Shown: positions 11,401 through 24,701 of the stretch, in pieces
How the letters are laid out: each line of letters starts with the position of its first letter
Position numbering within the stretch: position 1 is the first letter of the stretch
Assembly: GCA_024138025.1 (NCBI GenBank)
Contig: JAMXBD010000395.1
Location: 310,001 to 374,000, forward strand
Length of the DNA stretch: 64,000 nucleotides
Direction: 5' to 3'
Source of the DNA: Combretum micranthum
Taxonomy: Eukaryota; Streptophyta; Magnoliopsida; Myrtales; Combretaceae
Program-made: the position numbers and the translations under genes
The notes under the pieces: model-generated
Database searches by the model: none
What the model saw: only the letters and a program-made list of their open reading frames with translations
What the model was told of the DNA's origin: nothing

Positions 11401-13348
11401 TGTTGAACAACGGTTCAAGCTGAAAATTTTACCCTTGGTCAAGCTTGAGCAGAGGTTGAGTTTTAATTTTTTTTTCAAGCTCAAATTTGGTCTCAGTATA
11501 ATTTGACTTGAATCAATAATTTATAACCCTTATTTGCACATAATTCTCATTTGCACATTACTAACAAAACGACAACATGAATGAACATAATTCTCATTTT
11601 CACATGACTAACAAATCCATTCCTTTCTTGTACATCATTCAATCATGTCTTCCATCACCTTAGACTGCCCTAATTGTCTGATTTAACAAAAAATTCCATG
11701 CATCACCCATTTTATATTATCTACCATCTAATATTGGAAGGAAGTATCTTGAATTTACAATAATAACCATATAAATAGGAAACTGCTTTTTTGGGTTAAA
11801 GAAGAAAAGGAAACTGCTTGCATTATTTCACCATTGAAACTAAAGAACTCCTCCAGTACTGCCATTTTTTTTCATATCCCAATTGGCCATAACACTAAAA
11901 TTAATTTAGTTTGAATAGCTTTTACAAGACTTCTATGTTCCTATTAGAAAGTAGCATATTGACTTAAATGGAATGATGAATGATGCACTTGAATGAGAAT
12001 GCTGATGGAGCATGATGGACAATTAGATCAATGCAACTTCTGTCTTATAGGATAAGTAGGCCTGCATGTGCAAAAGTCAACCTACATGTAGGTGCCATTT
12101 TCTTATGTATCCATAATTTAGTGGAAGTTGTATCTATTTTCACATGCAACTAGACTTATTCATTTTAGTAATCCACTCTGTTCCATTTGCTTTGCATATC
12201 CCACTCACTCTACAACGAGTAATGCTTTCTCGAGAACCAAAATGCTTTTGAAGAGTGATGAGTTCATGAATTGCGAGAATAAAACTCACAAGCAGCCCTT
12301 ATCACAAAAAATTACACAATTTCACATAATTTAAAGATCCACACTTCTCAATCATTTGTTCGTTTAATTTTAACTTCAATCACATGCTGCCACAGATCAT
12401 GAATATATAATTTTAGCTTACTTTTTTCATCATATGCTGTACACTGCAGCATATGATTGGTGGGAACTTAAAAAGGAGATGTAGTCAGAATTTTAGTACA
12501 TCTCAATCTCGAAAAACCCACGACTCATTAATTATTAATCCATTATGTCAACATAACACCAGAAGAAGCAAGACGTTCTTCCTAGTGTGCTTTGTTCGGC
12601 CAAAATCTCCATTTTCCTAATCTTAATCAATGAAAAACCATAACCCAAGTCATTCAAATCACAAGTCAAGTCACTGCAATCACAATTCAACAGCAAACAT
12701 CAACACAAATCACCGTCGCATTAGTCCAGACACCCAGTAACCACTCAAAACAACCACCGCATAAAACCTGAATCACAACTAACATTAACAAATCAAATCA
12801 GGTCCCATTCACAAGTGCTTCTACCATATCAAATAACGAGCCAAGAAAGATAAAAACTTTACACTTTTCCAGACAAAATAAATAGGAATGTTAAAAAAAA
12901 AAAAAGAACCCTTCTTTTAGCTGTAAAATGCAATTTACTATCGAACCTGATCCATCCCAGCAGGCAAAGGCTGAGCGACAAAAGTGGGAATCTCATCCAT
13001 ATACTTATCACCTTTCCCAGAATGCAAAATTCTTGTAAACCCACCCATTTCAGAACCAAACCCATCCTTATGTTTCTTAAACCAATAGTACATGACCCTA
13101 CACTGCCATGTGTTGTACACTGAGTCTGATGCTGTGACAGCTGTATGAAATAGCCTCTTGCTGCTGCCGCTACTGCTTCTAGACCTATCAAGTGGCATCT
13201 TGATTACTGGGTCTATGGAGACTTGGGATGAAGTTGGGAAATCTAGGGTTTTCTTTAATGGTGTGTGGAAGGAGATTAGGGTATTGTATGTGATTAATGA
13301 CACTGAAAGTGTGATTAGGATTGTGAAGAAGAGATTTCCACACCCCAT
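8438..13348 (-). CDS. HPAT: Hydroxyproline O-arabinosyltransferase, HPAT1/HPAT2 type, eight exons, complete
   Basis: The enzyme adds the first L-arabinose to hydroxyproline of extensins and CLE-type peptides in the Golgi (family knowledge; CAZy GT95). Exons: 12947-13348, 10863-10930, 10567-10768, 10367-10464, 10210-10279, 9746-9817, 9137-9250 and 8438-8497. All junctions are GT-AG and all phases fit. The total is 1086 nt, or 361 residues plus stop, against about 366 in Arabidopsis. The start at 13348 gives MGCGNLFF and a signal anchor (about residues 5-24), then a Ser-rich stem (SRSSSGSSK). The catalytic region follows: FHTAVTASDSVYNTWQCRVM, GSEMGGFTRILHSG, NRPWAFVQWL, AEPDHIIVKPIPN, FFYIEPKKYE, NIDPIGNSPV, APTWMNVSL and HYTYGCDYNMKGELTYGKIG. 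The C-terminus is NIPNWGS. The frame has no stop or shift. The MGCG start favours the HPAT1/2 rather than the HPAT3/RDN1 branch; that is from memory, not a tree. Confidence 0.95.
11140..11533. repeat. MITE-like repeat in intron 1 of the HPAT gene
   Basis: This block in the 2-kb first intron (10931-12946) has the same caagctcaa, gttcgagctt and tcaagtttgagtt vocabulary as the element at 6178-6587 and ends in a similar tttataaccct. Its left boundary is uncertain and I found no target duplication. Confidence 0.5.
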
Positions 13349-14361
13349 AAGTTTTTCTTTTGTTTTGCTTTGGGTTGTGTTAGCTATGAAGTGGTGGCGT
13401 GTGTGCGCTCTCGTGTGTTAGTACGCAGTAAAAGATTTTTGCTTTTAGGAGGATCGTGTTCTTTGTTTGTTGTCAATGGAGGATTTTGATTTGGAAGTCA
13501 ACAAGTGTTCCACTCGAAAGTGTTTTTGGGTGGGGATGGCTCTTGAAGAGAGACAGCTGCATCTGATTGGTCAACTCCCCATCAACCATATTTATCACTT
13601 TTTTACTATCTACTATTTTATAGTACAACGAATCATATTTACCATTTTTTTTTTCCTGAAGACCTGGTATTTCTAAAACAACACTCTCCCAACTTACATT
13701 ACGATCCAACAATAAATCTTACATCTTCTTTTTAAATCCTTCGTTCAACACTTAATCCAAATTCTTCCTAAGATACAGCTCATACGGTCAAGCTCATGTT
13801 TTTTAACGTTAGAATCTTATTTACTCAAATTATTGAAAGAAGGTTCAATGGTATTGATGGGCTGTATTGGCATGGGTGCAATAGATATTAATATTTTTTG
13901 TTTACAAACAATAAAATTAATACATTGCTTTTTAAAATCATATATATTATATTTTAATTGATATTTATGTTATAAATTAATATACATATACTATTGAATC
14001 GGTGCATATACCCCACCACTAATCAATACTCATAAAATATAAATACTATTAAATATCCATCTTTGATATATAAGGGGGCTGCTACCCTCTGCATCATTTA
14101 ACAAGGTTTTATCTAGATTTAATAGAAAGTTAGAGAAAGAGAGGAGGCCAAGGAAGATGAACACGTAGATTATGCTTCGCAAGAGGAGAAGGACAGACTC
14201 AAAAAAGATATGATTTAGGACCATGAAGATATGCAAGTCTTTAAGCGCATTTATAGTTTGTCTACATTGTTCTTCTCTCTATAGTATTAGGCTTGATTAA
14301 TTATGGGTTGAAAGCGAGAACTCCAGTTGCAAAGACAGAGATCATCCCATGAAAGAAAGTT

Positions 14362-14399
<38 letters not shown>

Positions 14400-14893
14400 T
14401 ATACATCTTTGAAAATCAATAAAATAATCTCGTGATCTATAATTTTTCACATGTAAAAGTAAGGACGCATGCTTTCCACTCAATGATTTCACTATCAAAT
14501 TCACATAGGTTTAGGGTTTCACTATAGTGAAGACTAAGAGGACTTTAGGCATGGTTTTAATAGTAGAATGGTTTTTATGTATGGCTTAGTTAGGGTGATC
14601 GCATAAATTTGATCTCTGTCTTTCACTTGATTTAATTTTTGTACGATGAAATTAAGGTTTCATTACACCATTACTCCTTCTTTTTTCTCAATTTCTCTCC
14701 CCCACTCTCTTTATGGTGTATGAACTAACGTTGTCTCTTTTTAATTTCTTTTACTCATGTTTCAAGTACCTTTTACCATATTATTTTGACTTAACTATGG
14801 TTATTTTTTTTTTCTTTTTTCTTTTTTCTTTTTCTTAAGTCTTTTATTACAATTTAGGTCGTTTTGAAATGAAATTTTTGTCTCCTTTGCACT
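13349..14893. other. Spacer: HPAT 5' leader and promoter, then AT-rich DNA up to the transposon nest
   Basis: The first 100 bp or so upstream of 13348 should be the HPAT leader; no TATA box is certain. A (TA)n run followed by (CA)n lies at about 14366-14400. No gene is recognised. The last five bases, GCACT (14889-14893), may be the target duplication of the Tat element. Confidence 0.45.
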
Positions 14894-15473
14894 TGTTAAT
14901 AGTAGAATATAGACATCAATCCACTCAGCCTCCTAGGCCTTGAAACCCCACAATGACAGTAGGCCCAAGAAGGGGCCATTACTCTCAACATACCGACCTC
15001 CTAGGAAGCTAACAAGAGCCAGACCTCCACCAAAGAATATGGTGCCAGGTCTCCCTAGAAATTCTCACCTAAAGCTAACCAAACTCATTAGCTCAATTAG
15101 CCAGCGAGCTCGGCCTTACGACCTTGTAAACTCTAGTCACACCTTGTCATCAGGGAAACATCATTAGCTCGGCTGCACTCCCAAAGCTACGATGCCTCAC
15201 CTCCAGTATCCTCATCACCTTAGATGTCAGGTTAGTTGTTAGGAGGAAGTCCGCCCTTGTAGACTCTAAACACTATAAATATCCTATTTACCTAAGGCAA
15301 AGAGAAATAAGGCAATTTCCCATTATGTTATAAACGTATGTCCCTTTGCCTACGGACTGACTTAAGTATCAGAGTGACTACGCCAAGCAACCCCCTGATG
15401 TCCCTCTAATCATTTTTCTCAGTTTTTGCAGGAGCTAACTCTATCGAAGCGATATTTAGGCCCCTGAACCGTC
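14894..15473 (+). repeat. 5' LTR of the Tat element
   Basis: Starts TGTTAATAGTAGAATATAG. It matches the 3' LTR through several blocks: gccttgaaacccca, gaggggccattact-like, attctcacctaaagctaacc, ttgctaggaggaa-like and tttctcagttttgca-like. The right end is estimated from a degraded primer-binding-like sequence (tgcgctaactagtgg) at about 15474. Frames readable within it are LTR sequence, not genes. Confidence 0.7.
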
Positions 15474-15539
15474 TTGCGCTAACTAGTGGGCGGCCACGAA
15501 TGACGGCCCTTTGGACCCTAGGCACATCCTGGAATTAGA

Positions 15540-18500
15540 AGACTTGTGTAAATAACTTGTGCATAAGAATACGAAAAATGAGACTTTTAACGCTCTCCTT
15601 CAGGCTATAATCACAAAGCTGGAGGGCCTAAAGGATCTACATTTGGAAGAACACATCTCCAGCACACGGTGGAGCGCTTCCCCAATACAACCACCCTCCA
15701 AACCTGAAGAAGAACTAGTTAGAAGGGACTGCAAGTGTATAATGGCCTCACTACGGGCTAGCCTTCGCCAGAGAGCAATCCTATAGTTCGAACTTGCACT
15801 CGAGCAACTATCAAAGACTTGAGGCCCCAAAGAGCCCAATAAGAGCTAATCAAAGCATCTTGCGAGGACGCATTGCTTCCTAACACTCAGCTCGATTTAC
15901 CTCGTGGTACTAAATGGAAGACAAGTGACATGTTAAGGCAAAGGTTGCAGGTCTTGGCTTAACCCGAGCTTGCGAAGACGGTGGGTCCACAACCCTGCCA
16001 TGGACACCCCGCTCGATCCTAAGAAGGAACACGCGCTCGAAGAAATCAAGGACATGATGAGAAGATTATCGACCATGAGAGAAGGTTTTGGTGATGAATC
16101 CAACGCTAAAATAGTCCCAAGGAAGACGCCCTTTGTGGCTGAGGTTCAACCCGAGTTGGTCCTTATCGGAGCTCGATTACCCATTGTAGAATCCTACGAT
16201 GGGTCAATCGACCCGGAAGACTACTTTGTTCGGTTCCAATCCACCATAGCGATACAAAATTTTCCAGATGTTATGTAGTGTAACGCTTTCCCTACCACCT
16301 TTCGGGTTATGTCCCAGATATGGTTCAATAAGGTTGAACCTAACACAATAGGTTCGTTCGCTCAGCTCAACAACCTTTTTGTCGCACGCTTCATGGCCAA
16401 TGAGCCGCTAGAGAAAAATACCTCATATCTTTATACGGCACGTTAAAGACAAGGTGAACCCTTGAGGGATTACCTTGCATGATTTAATAAGGCATGCCTG
16501 CAGGTTCCAAACCTTAACCAAGGAGTATCCCTAGAGGCTATCAAATAAGGAGTCCTTGTGGATAGCCCGTTCCTTGAATCCATTTCCAAGTGTCAGGCCA
16601 CTACATTAGAGCAAGTGAGGGAAAAGACACAAAAATATATCTACCAGGAGAGAAGCTGCAACTAGGACTAACTCCCCTCTGGAAGAAAGTAATCCACCTC
16701 GAGAAAGAGATCAACAAAAGGACTACCGTAACTTTAACTAACCTTATGCGCATTAAGTCACAGGGATGATAACAAGTGGAAACTCTTTCCAATGTATGAT
16801 GAGTTCAGACCCTTGAAGCTGTCAATCCATGATGTGTTCCTCGAGATAAGGAATCAAGGCCTCCTGCTACCACCACCTCCTATGAGGCCTAGCTCAAGAA
16901 GAAAAGACTCAAAGAAGAATTGCAAGTATCATCACGACCGCGAGCACGACACAAAGAATTGTTGGTAGCTCAACAGCACCATAGAGGTCACCATTCAAAG
17001 TGGCTAGCCCAAGAAGTATATCAATCAGGACCTAAAACCAGAGTTACCCACACAGAAGCGTAGGACTGACGAGCAGGAGAAAACTGCTAATACCCGAGAT
17101 CGCTTATATCAGCCCCAACTCCACCAACAATGCCATGTTAAGATTAATACCATTGTAGGTGGACGCCTAACCTTAAGAGAGCCAGGCTACTACTTGGCTC
17201 GAGCTCATCCAGACAAATGATGAGTCTAAAACCTAAGAAGGTTAAGGTCGATACTACTATCTCCTTCTCAGATGGGTCTAAACCCCTTACTAAGACACCC
17301 TAATGATCTCTGCCTACATTTCAGGCTGGAAAGTCAAGAAGGTGTTTGTAACGATCTGCCCCCAAATTACCCTCAATTAGTGAGAGGCGTTGCCTTTAAG
17401 GCAAATAAGAGCCTCATGTCCCAAGTTCAAACTGTGATGGCTGCAACTAGGGTGGTCATGGGCATGGGAGGAATGGTATCCGATTGTGTGTGATGCCACT
17501 AAGCCCGACACTCTAAGGGTAGTCTGGGGGCGAATCATTACAGTGTTGATCGACACAGGAAGTAGTGCTAACATTCTCTTCAATCAAGCATATGAGCAGA
17601 TGAAGCATTAGCTTAAACCAAACTTAAGGCCTTATGATCATGAGCTGTATGGTTTCGACAACCGGCTTGTCCAACCTCGTGGGATCATTACCTTACCCCT
17701 CGAGCTCTAAGAAGAGTCACACAGCTCATGCATCAGATTTATTTAGTTGTAGTGTACTGTTGGTCTCCTTACAATGCCATATTAAGCAAGGCCACATAGT
17801 CGGTTTTCAATATGATTGTTTCCCAATCCACCTAAAAGGCAAGTTCCTGATCCCAACTAGGATAAGGATATGTCAAAGAGATCATGGATAATCTCAACAG
17901 CTGTACATCAAGGCCCTAAGGAGAGATCATGTTTGTACTGTAGACATATGACCAAGTGATAGATTTAAGTGTCAAGGTGAGCCAAGCAAGCTCACAGAAG
18001 AATTTGTATTGGATGATAACCTCGATCAAACCACCAAGGTGGGAAAATCCACCTCTCTCGACATAGGGGAGAGCTTGATCACGTTGTGGGCAAATAAAGA
18101 TGTCTTCGCATGGTCGCCTACTGACATGATGGGCATAAGCTCGAGTGTGATCACACATTAGCTAAACATTAATAGAACACAAAAGACAATTCACCAAAAG
18201 ATCAGACACTTCACCCTAAAGAGAAAACAGCCATCGAAGAAGAAGTCCAAAACCTACTCCAAGCAGGATTCGTCAAGGAAGAAAAATACCCTACATGGCT
18301 AGCCAATGTAGTCCTGGTTAAGAAACCTAGCGGGAAGTGGCAGATGTGTGTTGATTACACCGATCTAAACAGAGCGTACCTGAAAGATTACTTCCCTTTG
18401 CCCCAAATTGACCAGCTCATAGACAATACCGGGGTCACGAGCTACTGAGTCTCATGGACACCTTCTCCGACTACAACCAAATCAAGATAAAGGAAGTCGA

Positions 18501-20390
18501 TGAGGTCCACACCTCATTCATCACATCATTTGACACGTATTACTACAAATGATGTCGTTCAAATTAAAATGCTGGCGCCACCTTCCAAAGGCTGGTCACA
18601 AGGTATTTAAACCTTAAATAGATCGAAACATGGAAGTCTATGTCGACGATATGATCGTGAAAAGTAAGCAAGCGGAGGCTCATTTACATAACCTCCAAGA
18701 AAACTTTGATTAACTTCACTTCTATAATTTAAAGCTTAACTCGTAGAAAAACACATTTGACACCTCGTCAAGAAAATTTTTGGGTTATGTGGTATCCGAA
18801 CAAGGGATTGAAGCTAACCTCAACAAAATTAAAGTGATCTTGACGATGATACCTCCTACATCGATCAAGTAAGTGTAACAATTCGCTGGTAGGATAACAA
18901 CGCTGAGCAAATTCCTTCCTAGAAGTGTCTATAGTGCTCAAAATTCTTTAAAATCCTCAAAAAACCCAACTAATTCGAATGGAAAAAAAATTCACAACAG
19001 GCCTTTAACAAGCTAAAGCAATTTTAAACCAAACCCTCGTTGTTAACGACCCCACTTCAAGGCAAGGTCCTATATCTTTACCTCACAATAAGCAATAGAG
19101 CTCTCTCATGTGTTAACCCAGGCGAAAGGAAAATAACACATCCTACAGGGACCAGAATAAAGATATACCAAACCAGAAAAGTTTGCCCTGGCAGTAGTAA
19201 TATTTGTACATCAGCTACGTTCGTATTTTTAGGCGCACCAATCGTTATCCTCACTGATGTACCGACAAGGATAGTCCTCCAAAAGCCAGACATCTCAGGA
19301 AGAGTGATGAAGTATGCAATCAAACTCAGCACCTATGGGGTATAATGCCAACCCCATGAAGCTATAAAGGCATGAGCTTTAATAGACTTTATGGTCGAAT
19401 ATATCGGCACACCTGAGCCCAATGATAACCAAAGGCCTATGTGGCCTTCCATGTAGATGGATCCTCCACATAGGGGGAAAGTGGTACTGGCTTGGTCTTA
19501 GAAGGACCCCATATAGTGAAGATCAATTAAGCCTTAAAATTTGACTTCCCCGCAAGCAACAATGAAGTAGAATACGGGCTTTACTATCAAAGCTTAAGCT
19601 TGCTACATGTGTCGGAGTAGAAACGAGGGACCTTAAGATCTTTTTCGACTCCCAGCTCGTGGTACAATAAGTTAAAGGCATATAAGAAACAAAAAAAATG
19701 AAGAAATGACCGGATATCTAAAGGCGGTCCGATCTCTCACTAAGGAATTACCCTCTATGACATCATTAAGATACCCAGAGCTGATAATTCAAAAGTTAAT
19801 AAAATTTCCAAACTCACTTCCATGATAGTCCTTAATCTAGGAAAGATCGAAGAAAAAATCTTCATCAAATTCTTGCTTGAGAAATCCACCATAGTCCCTG
19901 AGGTACTAGATTTACGACAAACAGCTCCGTCCTCGAGCTAGATGACTCCAATAGAACAGTACCTTAGGGATGACACCCCACCCTTGGATAAAATGGAAGC
20001 GAACAAAATTAATACATAAAACAACCAATTACACCCCTATCAATGGGGTTCTATACAAAAGGGGCTTCAACTTCCCCCTTCTCCGATGTTTGCATCGAGA
20101 AGAAGGACAGTGTGTCTTAGAAGATTTCCATGCTGGAGAATGCATCAACCACGTTAAAGCCTAATTACTGCACACCCGAGTCGTACAAGCTGGCCACTTC
20201 TAGCAAACAATGAAAGCTGATGCAAATGAGCTTGTCTGATGATGTGAACATTATCAAAAAATCGCCCCCATCAACTACACCCCAAGTGCTAACCTACCAT
20301 TCCTCACCAATTTGTGGCCATTCACCATGTGGGGACTAGACATCTTATGCTTATTTCTTCCCTCCATAGGTTAGAGGAAGTTCATAATAG
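15540..20390 (+). pseudogene. Tat gag-pol polyprotein, decayed; integrase cut off by the copia insertion
   Basis: Recognisable in order on plus: gag from about 15559 (ALEEIKDMMRRLSTMREGF at about 16039, SYDGSIDPEDYFVRFQ at about 16195); a zinc-knuckle-like CKYHHDREHDTKNCW at 16921-16965; protease with VLIDTGSSANILF at about 17543; reverse transcriptase from about 18220 (KKPSGKWQMCVDYTDLNRA, FPLPQIDQLID, and the catalytic YVDD at 18639-18650); RNase H from about 19030; a second RNase-H-like stretch containing a degenerate VDGSS region near 19450; and integrase (NLPFLTNLWPF, MWGLDILCLFLPS near 20330). The Tat lineage is known to carry an extra RNase H domain. More than a dozen stops and frameshifts break it. 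The reading ends at 20390, where the LTR of a minus-strand copia element begins. Confidence 0.8.
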
Positions 20391-21307
20391 TGAAATTCTT
20401 CTAATACATTAGGCAAAATACTCAAGAGGAGGGTAGATTAAGTATTTATGAAATTTTTTTAATAATAAGAATTAAGAATTAACCGACCAAACACAATCAA
20501 ACAAATTCGCAATATATAATGAAATAAATAAAGAGAGTAAAGTTGAGAGAAACAAGCCTACCGTTTCTAAATCTCCATGGTCACACTATTGCCTCCAAAG
20601 AGGTCTTCACACACTTTATTAATCATAAAATAATCAATGCTCAAATGAGCTACACCCAACCAACAATTCTTTATAAACCCACTTGAGTAATACTCTTTTA
20701 CAAGATTGCAAATAATACTCAAGAGTATGACTCACTTTTGTCACTCTCAATTTAAAGCAAATTTAAGACCTAAATATAAATACAATCATTTAAGAGAGTA
20801 CAAGACTTTGATAGTAGTTTCTAAGCTCAACAACTAGTCTTCAAGAAAACATGTATAAATACGCTTCTCATTTGACTTGCCCGTTGAGCCTTGGACCAAT
20901 AAATTTCATCTGCAATTAATGCTGCAATGACTAGTTTTCTGAGCACTACTATCCGAATGATATGTCTGCACCGTCTAAATGGTGTGTGGCGTCTTCACAT
21001 GGCATCCGAACGACACTCAACACCCTACAAGAAAAACATATACCGATCAGACGCCAAGCATTACCATCCAATTGATAGTAACAGAATTTGCACAACCTTG
21101 CTCTCGGCAATAATTAACTTGAATAGCATTCGGATGCAATGCCTGCAGCATATGGACGGTAAGTGTTTGTTATGACACTTGTTAGGATGCAAAGCAAACA
21201 TTTGTCCAATTGAAGATAATATATATTTCAAAGATTTGTCAAATTTTCAAGATATTAAACTATATAATATTTGTCTCATCAAAATTATGCTATGATTTGA
21301 TTCAACA
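20391..21307 (-). repeat. 3' LTR of the SIRE-like copia element
   Basis: Read on minus it starts TGTTGAATCAAATC directly after the polypurine tract and ends TTTCA at 20391, giving TG...CA ends and 917 bp. The host integrase frame stops exactly here. The five bases before it, AATAG (20386-20390), would be the target duplication; its partner is lost with the other end. Confidence 0.65.
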
Positions 21308-21769
21308 ATCTCCCCCTTTTTGATGAGGACAAATATTATAAAGTTTAAATTCTTCCACTATCTTAGATGCTCCCTTTTAGTTAGGCATTCAGTTGAAGAA
21401 ACATATTTTTAATTTAAAAGAATGCCTGACTAAGATAGAGTATGTAGAAATATTTTGATATATTCTCCCCCTTTGGACTCATCAAAAAGTCACAAGCATA
21501 TAAGGATATAGATATGGCCTAAGAAGAAGGCAAGCATAGATAAGCATAAGAATTAAGCCCAAAACATGCACAAGGATCAACATAAAGGCATGCGTCCAAA
21601 AATAAGCGATCTAGCTAGTTAGAACATATCGTAACAAACTGAAGAATCCAAAATAAATAGATAACAACCAAAGGCCAAGATAGATAAAAAAGAAAGAAAC
21701 CTAGAAAATCTAAGCATCAACAAGTGGTAGAGCACGATGATGGATACTGTAGAAGTGCTGGAGAAAGTT

Positions 21770-22981
21770 ATCAGATTTCATCTTGTCTTGAGTCTCGGCC
21801 ATAGACTTTAGGCTGTACTAACATCTGCTGTGAAGTCATCAAAGCACTTATTGATGTCAACTCCAAAATGGTCGAAGGAGTGAGCCAAGTCAACAAGAGA
21901 AGTAAATGCACCACCTTGGGTGCTTAAGCCAGGAGGGCCACCAAGATCCGTAGGTGTAGGCATATCCATATGGCCATGATAGTCTCTTCATTAGTAGGGG
22001 CAGGACCTCCATTACCGGCATCATCTCCACCATCATCACTATCATCATCAGAATCTAAAGGCAGTGTAATGCCATGAAAAGGAGAAAGAGGTTCCTTCTT
22101 GACATAAACACCAGCAGCAACCTTCCTCCAATCTTTGTTAGTAAGATGATGTATAGTATAAGGCTCAAAGGATACAAAGCAAGATGAGAATTCAAAACGA
22201 ATCCATTTCCTTTAGAGTAGCTGAGTGATCAGGCGACTATGTCGAAGAATAGCTCCATTGGAACCATTAGTGACTTTCTTGAAATTATGAATCATTACAT
22301 CCCAAAAGTTGATCAAGTCCCCACTAAGGAGCCAACACACAATCCACAAATCAATAAAGTTAGTGGTGCTATGGCAGCCTACTCTAGGCGCATAATTATG
22401 AGATAGGTAGAGGTGAAGAACTTGGTGATTACAAGGCATCCGTTTGACCTTTGAAGTATGATCACTACGCCACACATCATCTTCAACATCAATAGCACAA
22501 AAAATACAGGCATAAAAGACATTACCATAAAAATCAGTCATTAAATTGGCCTTTCCAGTCGGTACATTAATCAGGCTACAAATATTAACAGAAGTAATAT
22601 CCAGTTCTTACCCATAGACATAGGTCCACAATCTATCTCTAATTTCATCACCAGGACCTAATTTAATGCCTAAATGCCTATGCTTATCCTTCTTATTAGT
22701 AAGATTACAGCAGAATAACTTGACAGCATGCTCATTCATAGAAATGAGAAAGCGCATAATCTCAAAGATTCTATTGAGTTAAATACCAAGAATCGTGGTA
22801 AGATCAAAGAATTGGAGTACCTCATTATCGAAAAGGTAATCGAAATCAATAGGTAATTTGTCAAATATGTTGAAGCGTTCCAAGTACGTCTGATTGGAAA
22901 GAGATAGGCATCATAGGAGGCATTGGAGCCGTCATTCCTAGCACACTCAGTACTCGTACCATGGAGCCATGAGGAAGCCAT
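21770..22981 (-). pseudogene. Extra ORF (ORF3) downstream of copia pol, plant transposon protein-like, frameshifted
   Basis: Starts at 22981 with MASSWLHGTSTECARND. The frame can be read further up to 23188, adding a hydrophobic stretch (LILLLFFSLFSPV), but that part is CT-rich and looks like a leader. Later pieces in other frames include NEHAVKLFCCNLTNKKDK, LMTDFYGNVFYACIF, DVWRSDHTSKVKRMP, an acidic DSDDDSDDGGDD and DLAHSFDHFGVDINKCF. I take this as the env-like or Transposase_32-like ORF found in plant retroelements; the assignment is from memory. At least four frame breaks are present, so no protein is expected. Confidence 0.55.
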
Positions 22982-23174
22982 GATGGTGAGGTTAGGGTAG
23001 AGAGAGAGGAGAGATGGACAGGTGAGAGAGAGGGGAAAAGGATAGGATAGAGAAGAGGAAGAGGAGGGGTGGGTAAGGGTGTAAGAGGCGAGCAAAGGTG
23101 AAGAGAAGGTGTGAACAGGAGAGAATAGAGAGAAAAAGAGGAGCAAAATGAGAGAAGGAGAAAAGTGCGAGATA

Positions 23175-23611
23175 TAAAGTTTTTGCAATTTGACTTACTG
23201 GTCAGACACTATAGATATGGCGTTCGAACGGTAAGTCATTTACAGCAAAAACATGTGATTATTGTATTGGTAAGACGCTGCAGATATGGCGTCCGACCAG
23301 TATGTTATAGTCTGCAACTTACAGAATAAATGTAATATGAGGAAGGAGGAAAGAGGAAGCCATATGAGAGTGTGAAAAGAAGTCAAGGGATTATAGTAAG
23401 ATTGGAAAAGTGAGGATAAGATTGGTGCGATGTATGGAGATGGTAGGCTCACACAATAACACACTTATCAAGATTCAAAACATTGTGAATGGCCTGTTTT
23501 AAGCACAACTTTATACATAATAAATTTGGGTAGCTTGAAATTATGTCCTGGATGAGATATTTTAAAAGATAGCGCATTTTACTCAAAGACACTAACTCGG
23601 TTCCATGATAT
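23175..23611 (-). other. Spacer between copia pol and ORF3
   Basis: No conserved coding. It contains two related motifs with gcagatatggcgtccgacc and tagatatggcgttcgaacg, about 60 bp apart (near 23215 and 23278). On minus, a TTTATATC box near 23175 is followed by a CT-rich stretch leading to the ORF3 start. Confidence 0.4.
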
Positions 23612-24700
23612 TTAGCACTGAGCTTGCATAATCATGCCTAATTCTTGACGTATGGTGTAAAACCAATCATCGCTCAAGGGTTTTGCAAAGATATCAGTAA
23701 TTTGATTGTTTATGTCAACAAATTCTAAACTAATATCATTGTTTAAAAACATGATCTTTAATGAATGGTGTCTAATCTCGATATGTTTAGTCGTTGAGTG
23801 TTGGATCGAGTTTCTTGCTAAATTTATGGTACTAGTGTTCTCACATCGAATTGAGACATTATTGTACTTGAGCCCAAAATCTTCTAAAGTTTGTTTCATC
23901 CACAAACTTAGGCACAAAAACTACCAGCTATCACATATTTGGCTTCAACAATTGAGAGTGTAACCGAGTTTTATTTCTTTGAGTTATGATATATTAAGGA
24001 GTTTCCAAGGTAGTGACATGTGTTGCTTGTACTTTTCCGATCAACTTTGCACCCAACAAAGTTGACATCGAAGTATCCAACAAGATTAAAAAAAGTAAAC
24101 TTAGGATACCATAACTCAATTTCAATAGTGCTCGCAAGATATTTGAAGATGCATTTTACCGCATTCAAGTAAGATTCTTTTGGACAAAATTAAAAACGAG
24201 CACATAGACATACGGAAAATATAAAATCAGGTCTTGATGCAGCTAGATACAATAGGTTACCTATCATGCCTCCATATAGTTTTTCACATACATTTTTGCT
24301 ACTTTCATCTTTATCAAGTTTTACACGTATGCTCATGGGTGTAGGCTTTGTTTTACAATTTTCCAATTTGAATTTTTTTGGAGTTCTTTGGTATATTTAG
24401 ATTGATTAATAAATGTGTTGTTTCCGGTTTAATTTCCTTGGAGACCAAGGAAGTAATTGAGTTCCCCCATTATACTTATTTTAAACTCACTTTTCATGGA
24501 ATCAACAAATTCATTTACAAGATTCATATTAGTAGCTCTAAACACATTATCATCCATATAGATTTGCATATTTAATGTGTTTGATTTATGATTTTTTTAT
24601 AAATAATGTTGTGTCAATTTTTCCTCTAAAGAAACCTTTGTTCATCAAGAAGCTACTAAGTCTTTCATACCATACTCTAGAAGCTTGCTTAAGATCACAA
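23612..24700 (-). pseudogene. Copia reverse transcriptase C-terminus and RNase H, truncated and frameshifted
   Basis: Reading leftward: DLKQASRVWYERLSSFLMNK at the truncated edge, then KGFFRGKIDTTLFI, YGGMIGNLLYLAASRPD near 24240-24290, the RNase H start (VGYFDVNFVGCKVDRKSTS) and the terminal TKHIEIRHHSLK and NNQITDIFAKPL, ending near 23612. These are standard copia RT/RNase H signatures in the standard order. The catalytic YVDD region appears decayed (YMDDN-like near 24555). Several stops and shifts are present, so it is non-functional. Confidence 0.85.
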
Positions 24701-24701
24701 G

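Larger units (their letters stand above)
20391..24700 (-). mobile_element. SIRE-like Ty1/copia element, 3' half only, inserted in the Tat integrase
   Basis: In element orientation (leftward): end of reverse transcriptase and RNase H (24700-23612), spacer, an extra ORF (about 22981-21770), a polypurine tract (aaaagggggagat, about 21308-21320), and a 3' LTR (21307-20391). Gag, protease, integrase, most of RT and the 5' LTR are missing. The extra ORF downstream of pol and the GGGGGAGAT/TGTTG junction are typical of the SIRE/Maximus group, from family knowledge. The 24700 edge is a truncation, not an LTR end. Confidence 0.75.

Noticed and set aside
14940..15167. 75-codon plus-strand frame
   Set aside because: Lies wholly within the Tat 5' LTR and is not kept open in the 3' LTR.
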